In this document: positions 23,744 through 33,041 of the stretch, in pieces
Position numbering within the stretch: the stretch's first letter is position 1
How the letters are laid out: every line of letters begins with the position of its first letter
Assembly: GCA_021604145.1 (NCBI GenBank)
Contig: BQIX01000001.1
Span: 296,343-360,342, forward strand
Direction: 5' to 3'
DNA: 64,000 bases
From: Nitrospirales bacterium
GTDB taxonomy: Bacteria > Nitrospirota > Nitrospiria > Nitrospirales > UBA8639
Translations under genes and position numbers: made by a program
Notes under the pieces: model-generated
Seen by the model: the letters and a program-made list of their open reading frames with translations, nothing else
Told to the model about the DNA's origin: nothing
The model's database searches: none

Positions 23744-24271
23744 ATGAATTTCAACAAGTTTGCCAAAACTATGGTTGCTATTTCAGGTTTTTGTGTATTG
23801 ATTTCTGGGTCGGCATTCGGTGCGACCGTTGAGGTCGGGAATGCCATAACTAGTTGGCTCGGGAAAGGAGAGATTCATGAAATAGGAAAGGATCGCGTCT
23901 TGTTTCATGGTGCGCTTGACGGCGTGATTTTTATCCATCAGCGAAAAGGAGGGATCAACGCCCCCCTACAAGCGGCAAAGATGCACTGTCTCGTTATGAT
24001 GAATTTAGATAAGAATACAAAGGAGAGAGCCTCAGAAGGATTCTGCATGATTACGCCAAATGAAGAAAGCGGCATGGTCTACACGGAATTTCAGTGTGCC
24101 AGTTCCGCGGACGAATGTCAGGGGGAGTGGACCCATATTGGCGGCACAGGGAAGTACGCTGGAATATCCGGTACGACAAAATTTCGCTCGAGGGTGGATA
24201 TCGGCCCAAAGGAAAAAGGGACGATCAGCGGGTACGCGGTGTGGCCAAGCCTGACTTATAACTTACCGTAA
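23744..24271 (+). CDS. Exported beta-barrel-like protein (allene-oxide-cyclase-like fold)
   Basis: The ATG at 23744 follows GGGAGG and gives 175 residues. A signal peptide ends near LISGSAFGATVE. The mature part carries MHCLVMMNLDKNTKERASEGFC, EFQCASSADECQGEWTHIGG and GTGKYAGISGTTKFRS; the last block is the GTGKYAGI pattern of the allene-oxide-cyclase-like barrel. Cysteine pairs suggest disulfides in the periplasm. No enzyme activity can be assigned. A broken paralogue at 45527-46016 retains the same blocks and sits beside a USP gene, so the family seems tied to this stress set. Confidence 0.72.
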   Translation: MNFNKFAKTMVAISGFCVLISGSAFGATVEVGNAITSWLGKGEIHEIGKDRVLFHGALDGVIFIHQRKGGINAPLQAAKMHCLVMMNLDKNTKERASEGFCMITPNEESGMVYTEFQCASSADECQGEWTHIGGTGKYAGISGTTKFRSRVDIGPKEKGTISGYAVWPSLTYNLP

Positions 24272-24432
24272 CATGAGAGAGGGGGGAGTTCGTGGAGTTT
24301 TCAAGAATCAGCAAATGTGATTATAGCTGCGACTCCCCCATCAGCTCTCGAACTGAAGATGATGACCAATGAACGTGATCGTAGGGTTCTTTTTGTCGTA
24401 GCGTTGGGATGCATGCCATACAAAAGGAATAC

Positions 24433-25194
24433 ATGATGAATGGAGTACATACTAAGTATCCTGTTACCAAGGATAAGTACGACGCTGTACTTTTCGACTT
24501 GGATGGTGTGGTCACGAAAACGGCAAAGATACATGCTGCATGTTGGAAAACAACGTTTGACGAGTATCTGGAGAAGCGCTCGGTGAGAACCGATGAAACG
24601 TTTCGTCCTTTTGACATTGCCACGGACTATCTGTTGTACGTAGATGGCAAACCTCGGTACGACGGAGTACGAGATTTTCTAAAATCCCGCAATATCATTC
24701 TTCCTGAAGGCTCGCTCGATGATCCGTCTCAAACAGAAACCGTGTACGGGCTTGGCAATCGCAAGAATGAATTGGTTGAGGAGGCTATTGAAACGGATGG
24801 TGTCGACGTATACGAGGGGGCCCTGGCGTTTCTCGAATACGTCCGTGGTGAGGGAATCAGCACGGCTGTTGTGACTTCGAGCCAGAAGTGCCACGCGGTG
24901 CTCCAAGCTGCTGGAATCGAGGATTTTTTTGAGGTGGAAATAGATGCCAATACAATCGTCCAGCAACAATTGGCCGGCAAACCAGCCCCGGATTCCTTCT
25001 TGAAAGCTGCCCAATTACTCGATGTTCAGACAAAGCGTGCAGTCGTCATCGAGGATGCCATCTCTGGCGTTCAAGCTGGAGTCAGGGGATGCTTTGGGCT
25101 CGTGATCGGGGTTGCCCGGAAAGATAATGCCGAAGAACTCAAGATACATGGAGCTCATATCGTTGTCACGGACCTGAGAGAACTAGTCCCCTGA
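24433..25194 (+). CDS. pgmB: Beta-phosphoglucomutase (HAD family)
   Basis: This 253-residue cytosolic HAD enzyme starts at an ATG after AAGGA. Motif I is VLFDLDGVVTKTAKIH, with the nucleophile and acid aspartates; motif II is VVTSSQ, and later VIEDAISGVQAG carries motif IV. It interconverts beta-glucose 1-phosphate and glucose 6-phosphate. The neighbouring GH65 phosphorylase yields beta-glucose 1-phosphate, so the pair turns a disaccharide plus phosphate into glucose 6-phosphate and glucose without ATP. The gap to the GH65 gene is 123 bases, so one transcript is likely. Confidence 0.88.
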   Translation: MMNGVHTKYPVTKDKYDAVLFDLDGVVTKTAKIHAACWKTTFDEYLEKRSVRTDETFRPFDIATDYLLYVDGKPRYDGVRDFLKSRNIILPEGSLDDPSQTETVYGLGNRKNELVEEAIETDGVDVYEGALAFLEYVRGEGISTAVVTSSQKCHAVLQAAGIEDFFEVEIDANTIVQQQLAGKPAPDSFLKAAQLLDVQTKRAVVIEDAISGVQAGVRGCFGLVIGVARKDNAEELKIHGAHIVVTDLRELVP

Positions 25195-25317
25195 ATGCAC
25201 TGGCGTGTGACGAACTATACAACGGTTTTGGTCCCTGGTCTTTTGAATTCCAGAAAGAAATTTGAATGACAGGATCTAAAGAAGCTTCGACAACATTCAT
25301 GGATGAGGTGAGTTAGG

Positions 25318-27705
25318 ATGATTCACCATGAACGCCTTGTGCCACCTCGGCACATTTATCCACCTGATGAATGGAACATGGTGGAAACACAGTACAATCC
25401 AGCTTTCCTGTCTCAAACCGAATCAATGTATTCAGTCGGCAATGGCTACTTCGGCATGCGTGGATGTCCTGAAGAAGGAGTGCCCGTGATTCAGAATGGC
25501 ACCTTCGTCAATGGCTTTTATGATTCATGGCCGATTATGTATGGTGAGGAAGCGTATGGCTTTGCCAAGACCGGCCAGACCATCGTGAATGTGACAGACA
25601 GCAAAAAAATCAAGCTCTATGTCGACGATGAGCCCTTTCATCTCACGAGCGCTACCCTGCTGAGTTTCGAACGTCGCCTGAATATGAAATCCGCAACGCT
25701 GGACCGAGAGGTTGTGTGGGAAACGCCATCAGGGAAACAGGTGTTAATCAAATCGCGACGTCTCGTGTCTTTTTCGCATCGACACCTTGCGGCCATGTCC
25801 TACGAGGTGACCGTATTGAATGCAGAGGCCCCGATCGTCATCTCCTCAGAAATGCTCTACATTCAAGATGATCATAAGAGAGATGGCGATCCGCGTCAGA
25901 CGAAGGGTTTTATCGAACGGGTACTCCACCCAAGAGAGCATTATGCTAAAGATCGTCGCGTGGTACTGTGTCATGGGACGATGAATAGTAACATGACGCT
26001 CGCCTGTGGCATAGCCCATGATCTCAAGACCGACTGTGCTCATTCTTATCAAAGCAAGTGTTCCGAGGATTTCGGTGCCATCGTGTTCTCTGTCGAGGCT
26101 CAACCTGGCATGAGAATCCACCTATTAAAGTATATCACCTATCACACCACGAACCTTGCCTCCCCCCGAGGTCTATGCGATAGGGCCGAACGGACATTGG
26201 ACAGAGCCATGGGCTATGGATTTGATGGCATTCTGGCTGAGCAGGAGCAATACATGGATGATTTCTGGCGAAGGAGTGATGTTCACATTAGCGATATTGA
26301 ATCCAAACAGGACAAGCGTTCTACCATTGAAATTCAGCAGGCCATTCGTTTCAATTTGTTTCATATTCTTCAGGCAGCGGGGAGAGCCGATACTGCCGGA
26401 GTGCCAGCCAAGGGGCTAACGGGCCATGCTTACGAAGGGCAGTATTTTTGGGATACGGAAATCTATCTCCTTCCATTCCTGATTTATACGTCACCGCGCA
26501 TTGCCAAAAACCTTCTGATGTTTCGGTATCGCATGTTGGACAAAGCCAGGGAACGAGCTCGAGAGTTGAACCAGAAAGGTGCAATGTTTCCATGGAGAAC
26601 GATTAACGGCAAAGAAGCATCGGCCTACTATGCGGCAGGAACAGCCCAGTACCACATCAATGCGGACATCATGTATGCGTTGCGAAAGTACGTGAACGCC
26701 ACAGGCGATAAAGCGTTTCTGTATAACTATGGAGCAGAAATGTTGCTTGAAACGGCACGATTATGGAGTGACCTTGGATTTTTTTCGGAACACAAGGGAG
26801 GAAAGTTTTGCATTCACGGTGTGACGGGTCCCGATGAATACAACACCGTTGTGAACAACAACACCTTTACGAATCTCATGGCGCGAGAGAATCTGCAGTA
26901 CGCAGCCTCGACGATAGAGTCGCTGCGCGAAAAGAGGCCAGAGGTGTTTGCCGCGTTAGTCAGTAAGACCGCGTTGACGATGGATGAGGTCAAGGAATGG
27001 CGGAGAGCTGCAGAGAACATGTACATCCCCTATGATGAGAAAATGGGAATTCACCCACAAGATGATGCCTTTTTAGAAAAAGAGATGTGGGACTTTAAGA
27101 ATACCCCACCGGAGAAATACCCGCTTCTGTTGTTTTACCACCCGCTCGTCATCTATCGATATCAGGTCATCAAGCAGGCCGATATTGTGTTGGCAATGTT
27201 TCTCGTGGGTCAGAACTTCTCCTCCGAACAAAAGAAACGCAACTTTGACTATTATGACCCCTTGACCACAGGGGATTCCTCACTCTCATCCTGTATCCAG
27301 AGTATCGTCGCGGTGGAGATTGGATATGTTGAAAAAGCATTTGAATACGCTCAAGCCGCCCTGCTGATGGATCTCGCAGATATCGGAGGAAACGTCAACG
27401 ATGGATGCCACATTGCCTCAATGGGGGGCACGTGGATGGCCCTGACATATGGGTTTGCCGGAATGAGGGACGATGATGGGGTGCTCACGTTCAAGCCCAG
27501 GCGCGCACCTGACCAACCAGCTCGGTTACGATTTCCGCTGACCTATCACGGTCAAATCCTGGAAGTGGAACTCGGGCCGGATGTCGCCACGTATACATTG
27601 CGGGAGGGTGATGGTCTGGTGATCCGACACGAAGATGAAGAAATTTACCTTTCACCCAAGACTTCCGTTGCCACCAGATCGATTATCAAACGGAAGCCAT
27701 TTTAA
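25318..27705 (+). CDS. GH65 disaccharide phosphorylase
   Basis: This 795-residue protein is a full-length glycoside hydrolase family 65 enzyme. The N-terminal beta domain includes YSVGNGYFGMRGCPEEG, the catalytic (alpha/alpha)6 barrel has QYFWDTEIYLLPFLIY and the acid Glu in HGVTGPDEYNTVVNNN (about residue 505), and the phosphate-binding region is near DSSLSSCIQS. GH65 enzymes split maltose, trehalose, kojibiose or nigerose with phosphate, giving beta-glucose 1-phosphate and a sugar. Sequence alone does not fix the substrate. Position after beta-phosphoglucomutase strongly supports a phosphorylase. Confidence 0.9.
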   Translation: MIHHERLVPPRHIYPPDEWNMVETQYNPAFLSQTESMYSVGNGYFGMRGCPEEGVPVIQNGTFVNGFYDSWPIMYGEEAYGFAKTGQTIVNVTDSKKIKLYVDDEPFHLTSATLLSFERRLNMKSATLDREVVWETPSGKQVLIKSRRLVSFSHRHLAAMSYEVTVLNAEAPIVISSEMLYIQDDHKRDGDPRQTKGFIERVLHPREHYAKDRRVVLCHGTMNSNMTLACGIAHDLKTDCAHSYQSKCSEDFGAIVFSVEAQPGMRIHLLKYITYHTTNLASPRGLCDRAERTLDRAMGYGFDGILAEQEQYMDDFWRRSDVHISDIESKQDKRSTIEIQQAIRFNLFHILQAAGRADTAGVPAKGLTGHAYEGQYFWDTEIYLLPFLIYTSPRIAKNLLMFRYRMLDKARERARELNQKGAMFPWRTINGKEASAYYAAGTAQYHINADIMYALRKYVNATGDKAFLYNYGAEMLLETARLWSDLGFFSEHKGGKFCIHGVTGPDEYNTVVNNNTFTNLMARENLQYAASTIESLREKRPEVFAALVSKTALTMDEVKEWRRAAENMYIPYDEKMGIHPQDDAFLEKEMWDFKNTPPEKYPLLLFYHPLVIYRYQVIKQADIVLAMFLVGQNFSSEQKKRNFDYYDPLTTGDSSLSSCIQSIVAVEIGYVEKAFEYAQAALLMDLADIGGNVNDGCHIASMGGTWMALTYGFAGMRDDDGVLTFKPRRAPDQPARLRFPLTYHGQILEVELGPDVATYTLREGDGLVIRHEDEEIYLSPKTSVATRSIIKRKPF

Positions 27706-27816
27706 GGACGAATATATCAAGGGAATCTGAGATACTCTAGGGAATTCAATAAATATCTGATTGATGCTTCGGACACGATCCAGTTTCCAAGTATCCCTAT
27801 TTGCGAGGAGATCTAC

Positions 27817-30225
27817 ATGTCAAATCCACTGTCAAAAAAAGAATTGGACCTCATCGATGCGTACTGGCGGGCTGCAAACTATCTGTCGATTGGACAAATC
27901 TATCTCTACGACAACCCATTACTCAAGAAAACATTGACAAAAGACCATATCAAACCGCGCTTGTTAGGCCACTGGGGCACTACGCCGGGCTTGAACTTTA
28001 TCTATGCTCACTTGAATCGGATCATCACGGCACATGACCTCAACATAATGTATATCACCGGCCCAGGACATGGCGGACCTGCTCTCGTCGCCAATGCCTA
28101 CCTTGAGGGAACGTACAGTGAGATTTATCAGAACATCTCCCAGGATGAAGAAGGCATGAAACGTTTCTTTACGCAGTTTTCGTTTCCCGGCGGCATTCCT
28201 AGTCACGTGGCTCCGGAAACTCCTGGGTCGATTCATGAGGGCGGAGAGCTTGGGTATGCTCTTTCGCATGCGTATGGAGCCGCCTTTGACAATCCAGATC
28301 TGATCGTTGCCTGCGTCGTTGGTGACGGTGAGGCAGAAACCGGTCCACTCGCCACAAGCTGGCATTCCAACAAGTTCTTGAATCCGGAGGCGGATGGAGT
28401 CGTTTTGCCCATTCTCCATCTCAACGGCTACAAGATCGCTAACCCCACTGTCCTGGCCAGAATCAGTCACGAAGAGCTGGATGACCTTTTCCGCGGCTAC
28501 GGGTATACGCCTTATGTCGTCGAGGGACATGAGCCGGCGAAGATGCATCAACTCATGGCCGAGACGCTCGATACAATTATCAAGGAAATTCAGACAATCA
28601 AAGCCGATGTGCATCGAAACGGCTTCAAGAAACGACCTCTCTGGCCTATGATTATTCTCCGCACCCCCAAGGGATGGACCGGTCCCAAGGAGGTCGACGG
28701 CAAGCGGACTGAAGACTACTGGCGTTCCCATCAGGTACCCATGGGTGAGATGCACGACAACCCTGCCCACGTGCGGTTACTTGAAAAATGGATGAAGAGC
28801 TACAAACCTAATGAACTCTTTGATAAGAATGGGCAGCTAAAAACGGAACTCGCCGACCTGTCTCCCAAAGGCGATCGGCGAATGAGTGCCAATCCGCATG
28901 CGAATGGTGGATTACTACTCAAAGACTTGCGCATGCCCGACTTCCGCGACTATGCCATCACGGTCTCGTCTCCCGGTGCCTCGGTGGTGGAATCTACCCG
29001 CATCATGGGCCAATTTTTACGGGACGTGATGAAGCGCAACATGGCAACCAAGAACTTCCGCCTCGTCAGTCCAGATGAGAATAACTCCAATCGTTGGCAG
29101 GACGTCTTGGAAGTGACCAACCGAGCTTGGGTCGCCGAGAGCTGTCCGTACGACGACCATCTGGCACCGGATGGTCGCGTGATGGAGATGCTTAGTGAGC
29201 ATCAGTGCCAGGGCTGGCTGGAAGGTTACTTGCTCACGGGCAGGCACGGTTTCTTCTCTTGCTACGAAGCGTTTATTCACATCATCGATTCCATGGTCAA
29301 CCAACATGCGAAGTGGATCAAGGTCTGCAATGACATTCCCTGGCGACGACCGATTGCCTCACTGAATTATCTGCTCTCCTCCCACGTGTGGCGGCAAGAC
29401 CACAATGGTTTCAGCCATCAGGATCCGGGCTTTATCGATCATGTGGTCAATAAAAAAGCAGAGGTCGTTCGTGTCTATCTCCCGCCCGATGCGAACTGTT
29501 TACTGTACGTGACCGACCAATGTTTGCGCAGCCGTAACTTCATCAATGTAGTCGTGGCGGGCAAGCAACCTGCCCGGCAGTGGTTGAACATGGATCAGGC
29601 GATTAAACATTGCACAGCCGGTATTGGCATCTGGGAATGGGCGAGTAATGATAAGGGTGGAGAACCCGATGTCGTGATGGCGTGTTGTGGTGATACCCCG
29701 ACGCTCGAAACACTCGCGGCGGTTGATCTCATTCGCCAATACTTACCGGCGTTGAAAATTCGAGTGGTCAATGTCGTGGATCTCATGACACTCCAACCAG
29801 AACGTGAGCACCCTCACGGTTTGAGCGATAAGGATTTTGATGTTTTGTTCACCACGGACAAGCCCATCATCTTTGTGTTCCACGGCTATCCCTGGCTTAT
29901 TCACCGGTTGACATACCGACGGACGAACCACAAAAACCTCCATGTGCGTGGGTACAAGGAGGAGGGCACGACCACCACGCCATTTGACATGTGTGTCCTG
30001 AACGATCTCGATCGTTTCCACCTCGTGGGCGACGTGATCGATCGCGTCCCACACTTAGGCTACAGTGCAGCTTATGCCAAACAGGCCATCCGCGACAAAC
30101 TCATTGAACACAAACAGTACATTGTTAAGCATGGCGAGGACATGCCTGACATTAGTGGGTGGCAATGGGGTCAGCAGGAGACGAAGTCTCGGAAGACGCG
30201 TTCGACAGAAGCAGACAATCTTTGA
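27817..30225 (+). CDS. xfp: Phosphoketolase (Xfp)
   Basis: This 802-residue thiamine-diphosphate enzyme is full length for the family. Signatures are [35 protein letters not shown] and [12 protein letters not shown] in the N-terminal TPP domain. It cleaves xylulose 5-phosphate or fructose 6-phosphate with phosphate to acetyl-phosphate plus a triose or tetrose phosphate. That feeds acetate or acetyl-CoA formation without carbon loss. It follows the GH65 gene by 111 bases and precedes a truncated transketolase, so carbon flow here favours the phosphoketolase route. The ATG follows GCGAGGAG. Confidence 0.95.
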   Translation: MSNPLSKKELDLIDAYWRAANYLSIGQIYLYDNPLLKKTLTKDHIKPRLLGHWGTTPGLNFIYAHLNRIITAHDLNIMYITGPGHGGPALVANAYLEGTYSEIYQNISQDEEGMKRFFTQFSFPGGIPSHVAPETPGSIHEGGELGYALSHAYGAAFDNPDLIVACVVGDGEAETGPLATSWHSNKFLNPEADGVVLPILHLNGYKIANPTVLARISHEELDDLFRGYGYTPYVVEGHEPAKMHQLMAETLDTIIKEIQTIKADVHRNGFKKRPLWPMIILRTPKGWTGPKEVDGKRTEDYWRSHQVPMGEMHDNPAHVRLLEKWMKSYKPNELFDKNGQLKTELADLSPKGDRRMSANPHANGGLLLKDLRMPDFRDYAITVSSPGASVVESTRIMGQFLRDVMKRNMATKNFRLVSPDENNSNRWQDVLEVTNRAWVAESCPYDDHLAPDGRVMEMLSEHQCQGWLEGYLLTGRHGFFSCYEAFIHIIDSMVNQHAKWIKVCNDIPWRRPIASLNYLLSSHVWRQDHNGFSHQDPGFIDHVVNKKAEVVRVYLPPDANCLLYVTDQCLRSRNFINVVVAGKQPARQWLNMDQAIKHCTAGIGIWEWASNDKGGEPDVVMACCGDTPTLETLAAVDLIRQYLPALKIRVVNVVDLMTLQPEREHPHGLSDKDFDVLFTTDKPIIFVFHGYPWLIHRLTYRRTNHKNLHVRGYKEEGTTTTPFDMCVLNDLDRFHLVGDVIDRVPHLGYSAAYAKQAIRDKLIEHKQYIVKHGEDMPDISGWQWGQQETKSRKTRSTEADNL

Positions 30226-30408
30226 ACAGGCGAAGTGATACGTTGAGCTCGAAAGGTGTGATGCACAGCGTGCCAGGCCTGGACAAAGGACGGTTTAAAT
30301 CTCTACGACAAAAACTTCTTAGGGAGAAAGGACCCTTTCAAATGCGGTAGGAGACTTGTCGTACACTGGTGAAATAAATTCTATAGTTGACGAATGAAGG
30401 TGAACGTC

Positions 30409-30730
30409 ATGAGAGACAAACAGCATGAGAAGATAGACCAGCTCTGTATTCATACGATTCACACGTTATCGATGGATTCAGTTCAACAGGCTAACTCAGG
30501 TTATCCAGGTACGCCGATGGCAATGGCCCAAGCGGCATATTGTTTGTGGAATCGTTTTTTGCGGTTCGATCCCAATGATCCTATATATATGGTCGAACCG
30601 AGATCGTTTGGTGCTTTCCGTTGGGCATGCCTTAATGCTGTTGTACTCTTTGCTACATCTCTCTGGGTTCACGGTCGAGCACGTGGTGAGTGAAGCAAAA
30701 GAGCAACTCGTGAAAACAGCAAACACATAA
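30409..30730 (+). pseudogene. Truncated, frameshifted transketolase remnant
   Basis: The first third of the TPP domain of transketolase is readable: [40 protein letters not shown] and [10 protein letters not shown] frameshift near 30595 then moves the frame, where [20 protein letters not shown] and [11 protein letters not shown] follow before a stop at 30730. About 110 codons of an expected 650 or more remain, so no enzyme can be made. The 3' end lies 28 bases before the ATPase B gene, suggesting that a deletion brought the ATPase operon next to the phosphoketolase. HPGTP is altered to YPGTP, a sign of relaxed selection. Confidence 0.85.
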
Positions 30731-30758
30731 ACAAGATGACACCAGTGAGGAGTTCTCG

Positions 30759-32117
30759 ATGATCCGAGATTTGAACCGATATACCCGCATTCTCAGCATT
30801 GTGGGCGACATCATCAAAGTCCGGGCAGAGCGTGTTCCAGTCGGACACTTGGCCATGGTGGAAAATGTCAATGGCGACATGTCACTTGCCCGTGTCGTGG
30901 AGCTTGATCGCGATGTCGTGAGCCTGCAGGTGTTTCGAGGCAGCAAAGGGTTTTCCACGGGATCCTCCGTTCGCTTTCTTGGCCATCCCATGCAGGTCAC
31001 CTACTCGTCCAGTATTCTCGGACGCATCTTCCGGGGATCCGGTGAACTCATGGATGGCGGACCTGATCTCTCGACAGAGCCAAAAATCGGGATCGGTGGC
31101 CCGACCGTGAATCCTGTGATGCGAGTGCTTCCCGGCACTATGATTCATACCCATATCCCAATGATTGATCTCTTCAACTGCCTCGTCGAAAGCCAAAAAA
31201 TTCCCATTTTTACGGTAGCAGGAGAACCCTACAACCAATTGCTCGCACGTATTGGGTTTCAGGCTGATGCCGATGTCGTCGTGTTTGGCGGACTCGGCCT
31301 CATCTTTGATGATTACTACTTTTTCCGCCAGACGTTTGAAGACCACGGGGTATTTCATCGCACGGCGATGTTCGTCAATCTTGCTTCCGATCCCATTGTG
31401 GAACGATTGCTGGTTCCGGATCTCGCGTTAGCGGTGGCCGAACGATTTGCGGTTGAAGAAGGGAAGCGAGTGTTAGTCCTCATGACCGACATGACCGCCT
31501 ATGCGGATGCGATGAAAGAGGTCGGCATTGCCATGGAACGTATTCCGTCAAACCGGGGTTACCTTGGTGACCTCTATACGCAGTTGGCCATGCGCTATGA
31601 GAAGGCCTGTGACTTTAAAGGAGCCGGCTCAGTCACCATTCTTACGGTGACGACGATGCCTGGAAACGATGTGACACACCCTGTACCGGACAACACCGGT
31701 TATATTACGGAAGGTCAGCTGTACTTACATGACCGCATGATTGATCCGTTCGGTTCACTCTCCCGACTCAAACAACGAGTGATCGGAAAAGTGACACGGG
31801 AGGATCATGGACAGATCATGAATACTATGATCCGCCTTTATTCCAATGCAGGTGAGGCCATGCAAAAGCAGGCCATGGCATTCGAACTGTCTGTCTTTGA
31901 CGAGAAGCTCCTGAAATTCGGCAAACTTTTCCGGGAGCGCTTCATGGATATCGGCGTGTCCATGCCATTGGAGCAGGCGTTGGATGCCTGTTGGCAAACT
32001 TTAGCTGAATGCTTTTCGCCACAAGAAACCTTAATGAAACAATCCTTATTGGATAAGTATTGGCCGGAGAAGGAAACACACCATACGGATTCGGAGAATT
32101 ATCGCGAATCCAATTAA
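30759..32117 (+). CDS. atpB: V/A-type ATPase subunit B
   Basis: This 452-residue non-catalytic subunit of the V1/A1 head is full length. It has the A/B N-terminal barrel (YTRILSIVGDIIKVRAERVP) and the nucleotide-fold core with PMIDLFNCLVESQKIPIFTV, MTDMTAYADAMKEVG and YLGDLYTQLAMRYEKAC; there is no Walker A, as expected for B. It pairs with A to form the catalytic ring. The gene is first in the operon here. Its last codons, ending ESN, fall within the interspersed element GCGAATCCAATTAATT, so the extreme C-terminus seems to be repeat-derived. Confidence 0.92.
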   Translation: MIRDLNRYTRILSIVGDIIKVRAERVPVGHLAMVENVNGDMSLARVVELDRDVVSLQVFRGSKGFSTGSSVRFLGHPMQVTYSSSILGRIFRGSGELMDGGPDLSTEPKIGIGGPTVNPVMRVLPGTMIHTHIPMIDLFNCLVESQKIPIFTVAGEPYNQLLARIGFQADADVVVFGGLGLIFDDYYFFRQTFEDHGVFHRTAMFVNLASDPIVERLLVPDLALAVAERFAVEEGKRVLVLMTDMTAYADAMKEVGIAMERIPSNRGYLGDLYTQLAMRYEKACDFKGAGSVTILTVTTMPGNDVTHPVPDNTGYITEGQLYLHDRMIDPFGSLSRLKQRVIGKVTREDHGQIMNTMIRLYSNAGEAMQKQAMAFELSVFDEKLLKFGKLFRERFMDIGVSMPLEQALDACWQTLAECFSPQETLMKQSLLDKYWPEKETHHTDSENYRESN

Positions 32118-32138
32118 TTGCAAGTTTAGGAGGAAAGA

Positions 32139-32396
32139 TCGCCCTAGGCGACGATTGTTGTATGCCTCTCACAGCGATGCCGTGCGTACCGATGGTGAGA
32201 CTTGTTTGCTATTGGAGTGTTAATTATAGGTCGCCTAGGCGACGATTGCTGTATGCCTCTCACAGCGATGCCGTGCGTACCGATGGTGAGACTTGTTTGC
32301 TTTTGGAGTGTTAATTATAGGTCGCCTAGGCGACGATAGCTGTATGGCTCTCATAGCGATGCCGTGCGTACCGATGGTGAGACGGCTTTTGAAGCG
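32139..32396 (+). repeat. 91-bp tandem repeat, about 2.8 copies
   Basis: CCTAGG occurs at 32143, 32234 and 32325, exactly 91 bases apart. Each unit reads CCTAGGCGACGAT, then GTATG..CTCTCA..AGCGATG, then CCGTGCGTACCGATGGTGAG. Copies 1 and 2 are nearly identical for the whole unit; copy 3 is truncated and more diverged. Copies 2 and 3 hold the 14-bp palindrome GTCGCCTAGGCGAC. CTCAC and GTGAG within a unit can pair across about 22 bases; in copy 3 CTCAT still allows a G-U pair. The array sits between subunits B and D of the ATPase operon, where it may affect mRNA stability or relative expression. Confidence 0.85.
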
Positions 32397-32411
32397 GATA
32401 CAGAATAACGA

Positions 32412-33041
32412 ATGGCACAACTCGCCCTTAGCAAAAGCGCTCTTCAACAGGCACGACAGAGCCTTCACATGTACCATCGATTCTTGCCCTCGCTCGATCT
32501 CAAGCGTCGGCAACTTATGACGGAACAGGCACGGGCTCAGGACGCCTTGTCGCAAGAACAGACTCAGGAAGAGAATCTTCTGTCCGACGTGGCTCACAAT
32601 ATCCCAATGTTGGCAAATCCGAACATCGATCTGGAGGCCCTTGTGTCTATAGAGTCCTACCAACTCGTGGAAGAAAATGTCGTTGGAGTCAAGCTTCCGG
32701 TCTTAGAGAAGGTGAATACAAGAATACGCGATTACTCCATAATGGCCAAGCCTCAATGGGTTGATGCGGTTGCTGAAAGATTGGTCCGCATCCTTGAGCT
32801 GAAAATCAGAGTCCAGGTTTCTGTTGAACGCATTCAGCGACTTGACTATGCCATTCGGCGGACGACCCAACGGCTCAACCTCTTTGACAAAGTGTTGATC
32901 CCGAGAGCCAGAATGCATATCAAACGCATTCAAATCGTTCTGGCGGACAACGAACGGGCAGCGGTAGTCAGATCTAAAATTGCGAAAGGCAGACATGAGC
33001 AAAGAGCTGAACACGTCGGCGTTGTCGAGGGGGTAGTGTGA
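32412..33041 (+). CDS. atpD: V/A-type ATPase subunit D
   Basis: This 209-residue subunit forms the central rotor shaft. It is almost wholly coiled coil, with a typical start (LALSKSALQQARQSLHMYHRF, later LDLKRRQLMTEQ) and end (RRTTQRLNLFDKVLIPRARMHIKRIQIVLAD). Family members are about 200-215 residues, so it is full length. The start codon lacks a strong ribosome-binding site and lies 16 bases after the 91-bp tandem array. Its stop overlaps the GTG of subunit I by 4 bases. Confidence 0.9.
   Translation: MAQLALSKSALQQARQSLHMYHRFLPSLDLKRRQLMTEQARAQDALSQEQTQEENLLSDVAHNIPMLANPNIDLEALVSIESYQLVEENVVGVKLPVLEKVNTRIRDYSIMAKPQWVDAVAERLVRILELKIRVQVSVERIQRLDYAIRRTTQRLNLFDKVLIPRARMHIKRIQIVLADNERAAVVRSKIAKGRHEQRAEHVGVVEGVV

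Noticed and set aside
27964-28770. 268-aa minus-strand ORF inside phosphoketolase
   Set aside because: Shadow frame of a long, strongly conserved gene.
32060-32314. 84-aa plus ORF running through the tandem repeat
   Set aside because: It arises because 91-bp units shift frame while staying open; it overlaps the end of subunit B and has no start signal.
32139-32396. Possible CRISPR-like array
   Set aside because: Units are contiguous 91-bp tandem copies without unique spacers, and no cas genes are present.
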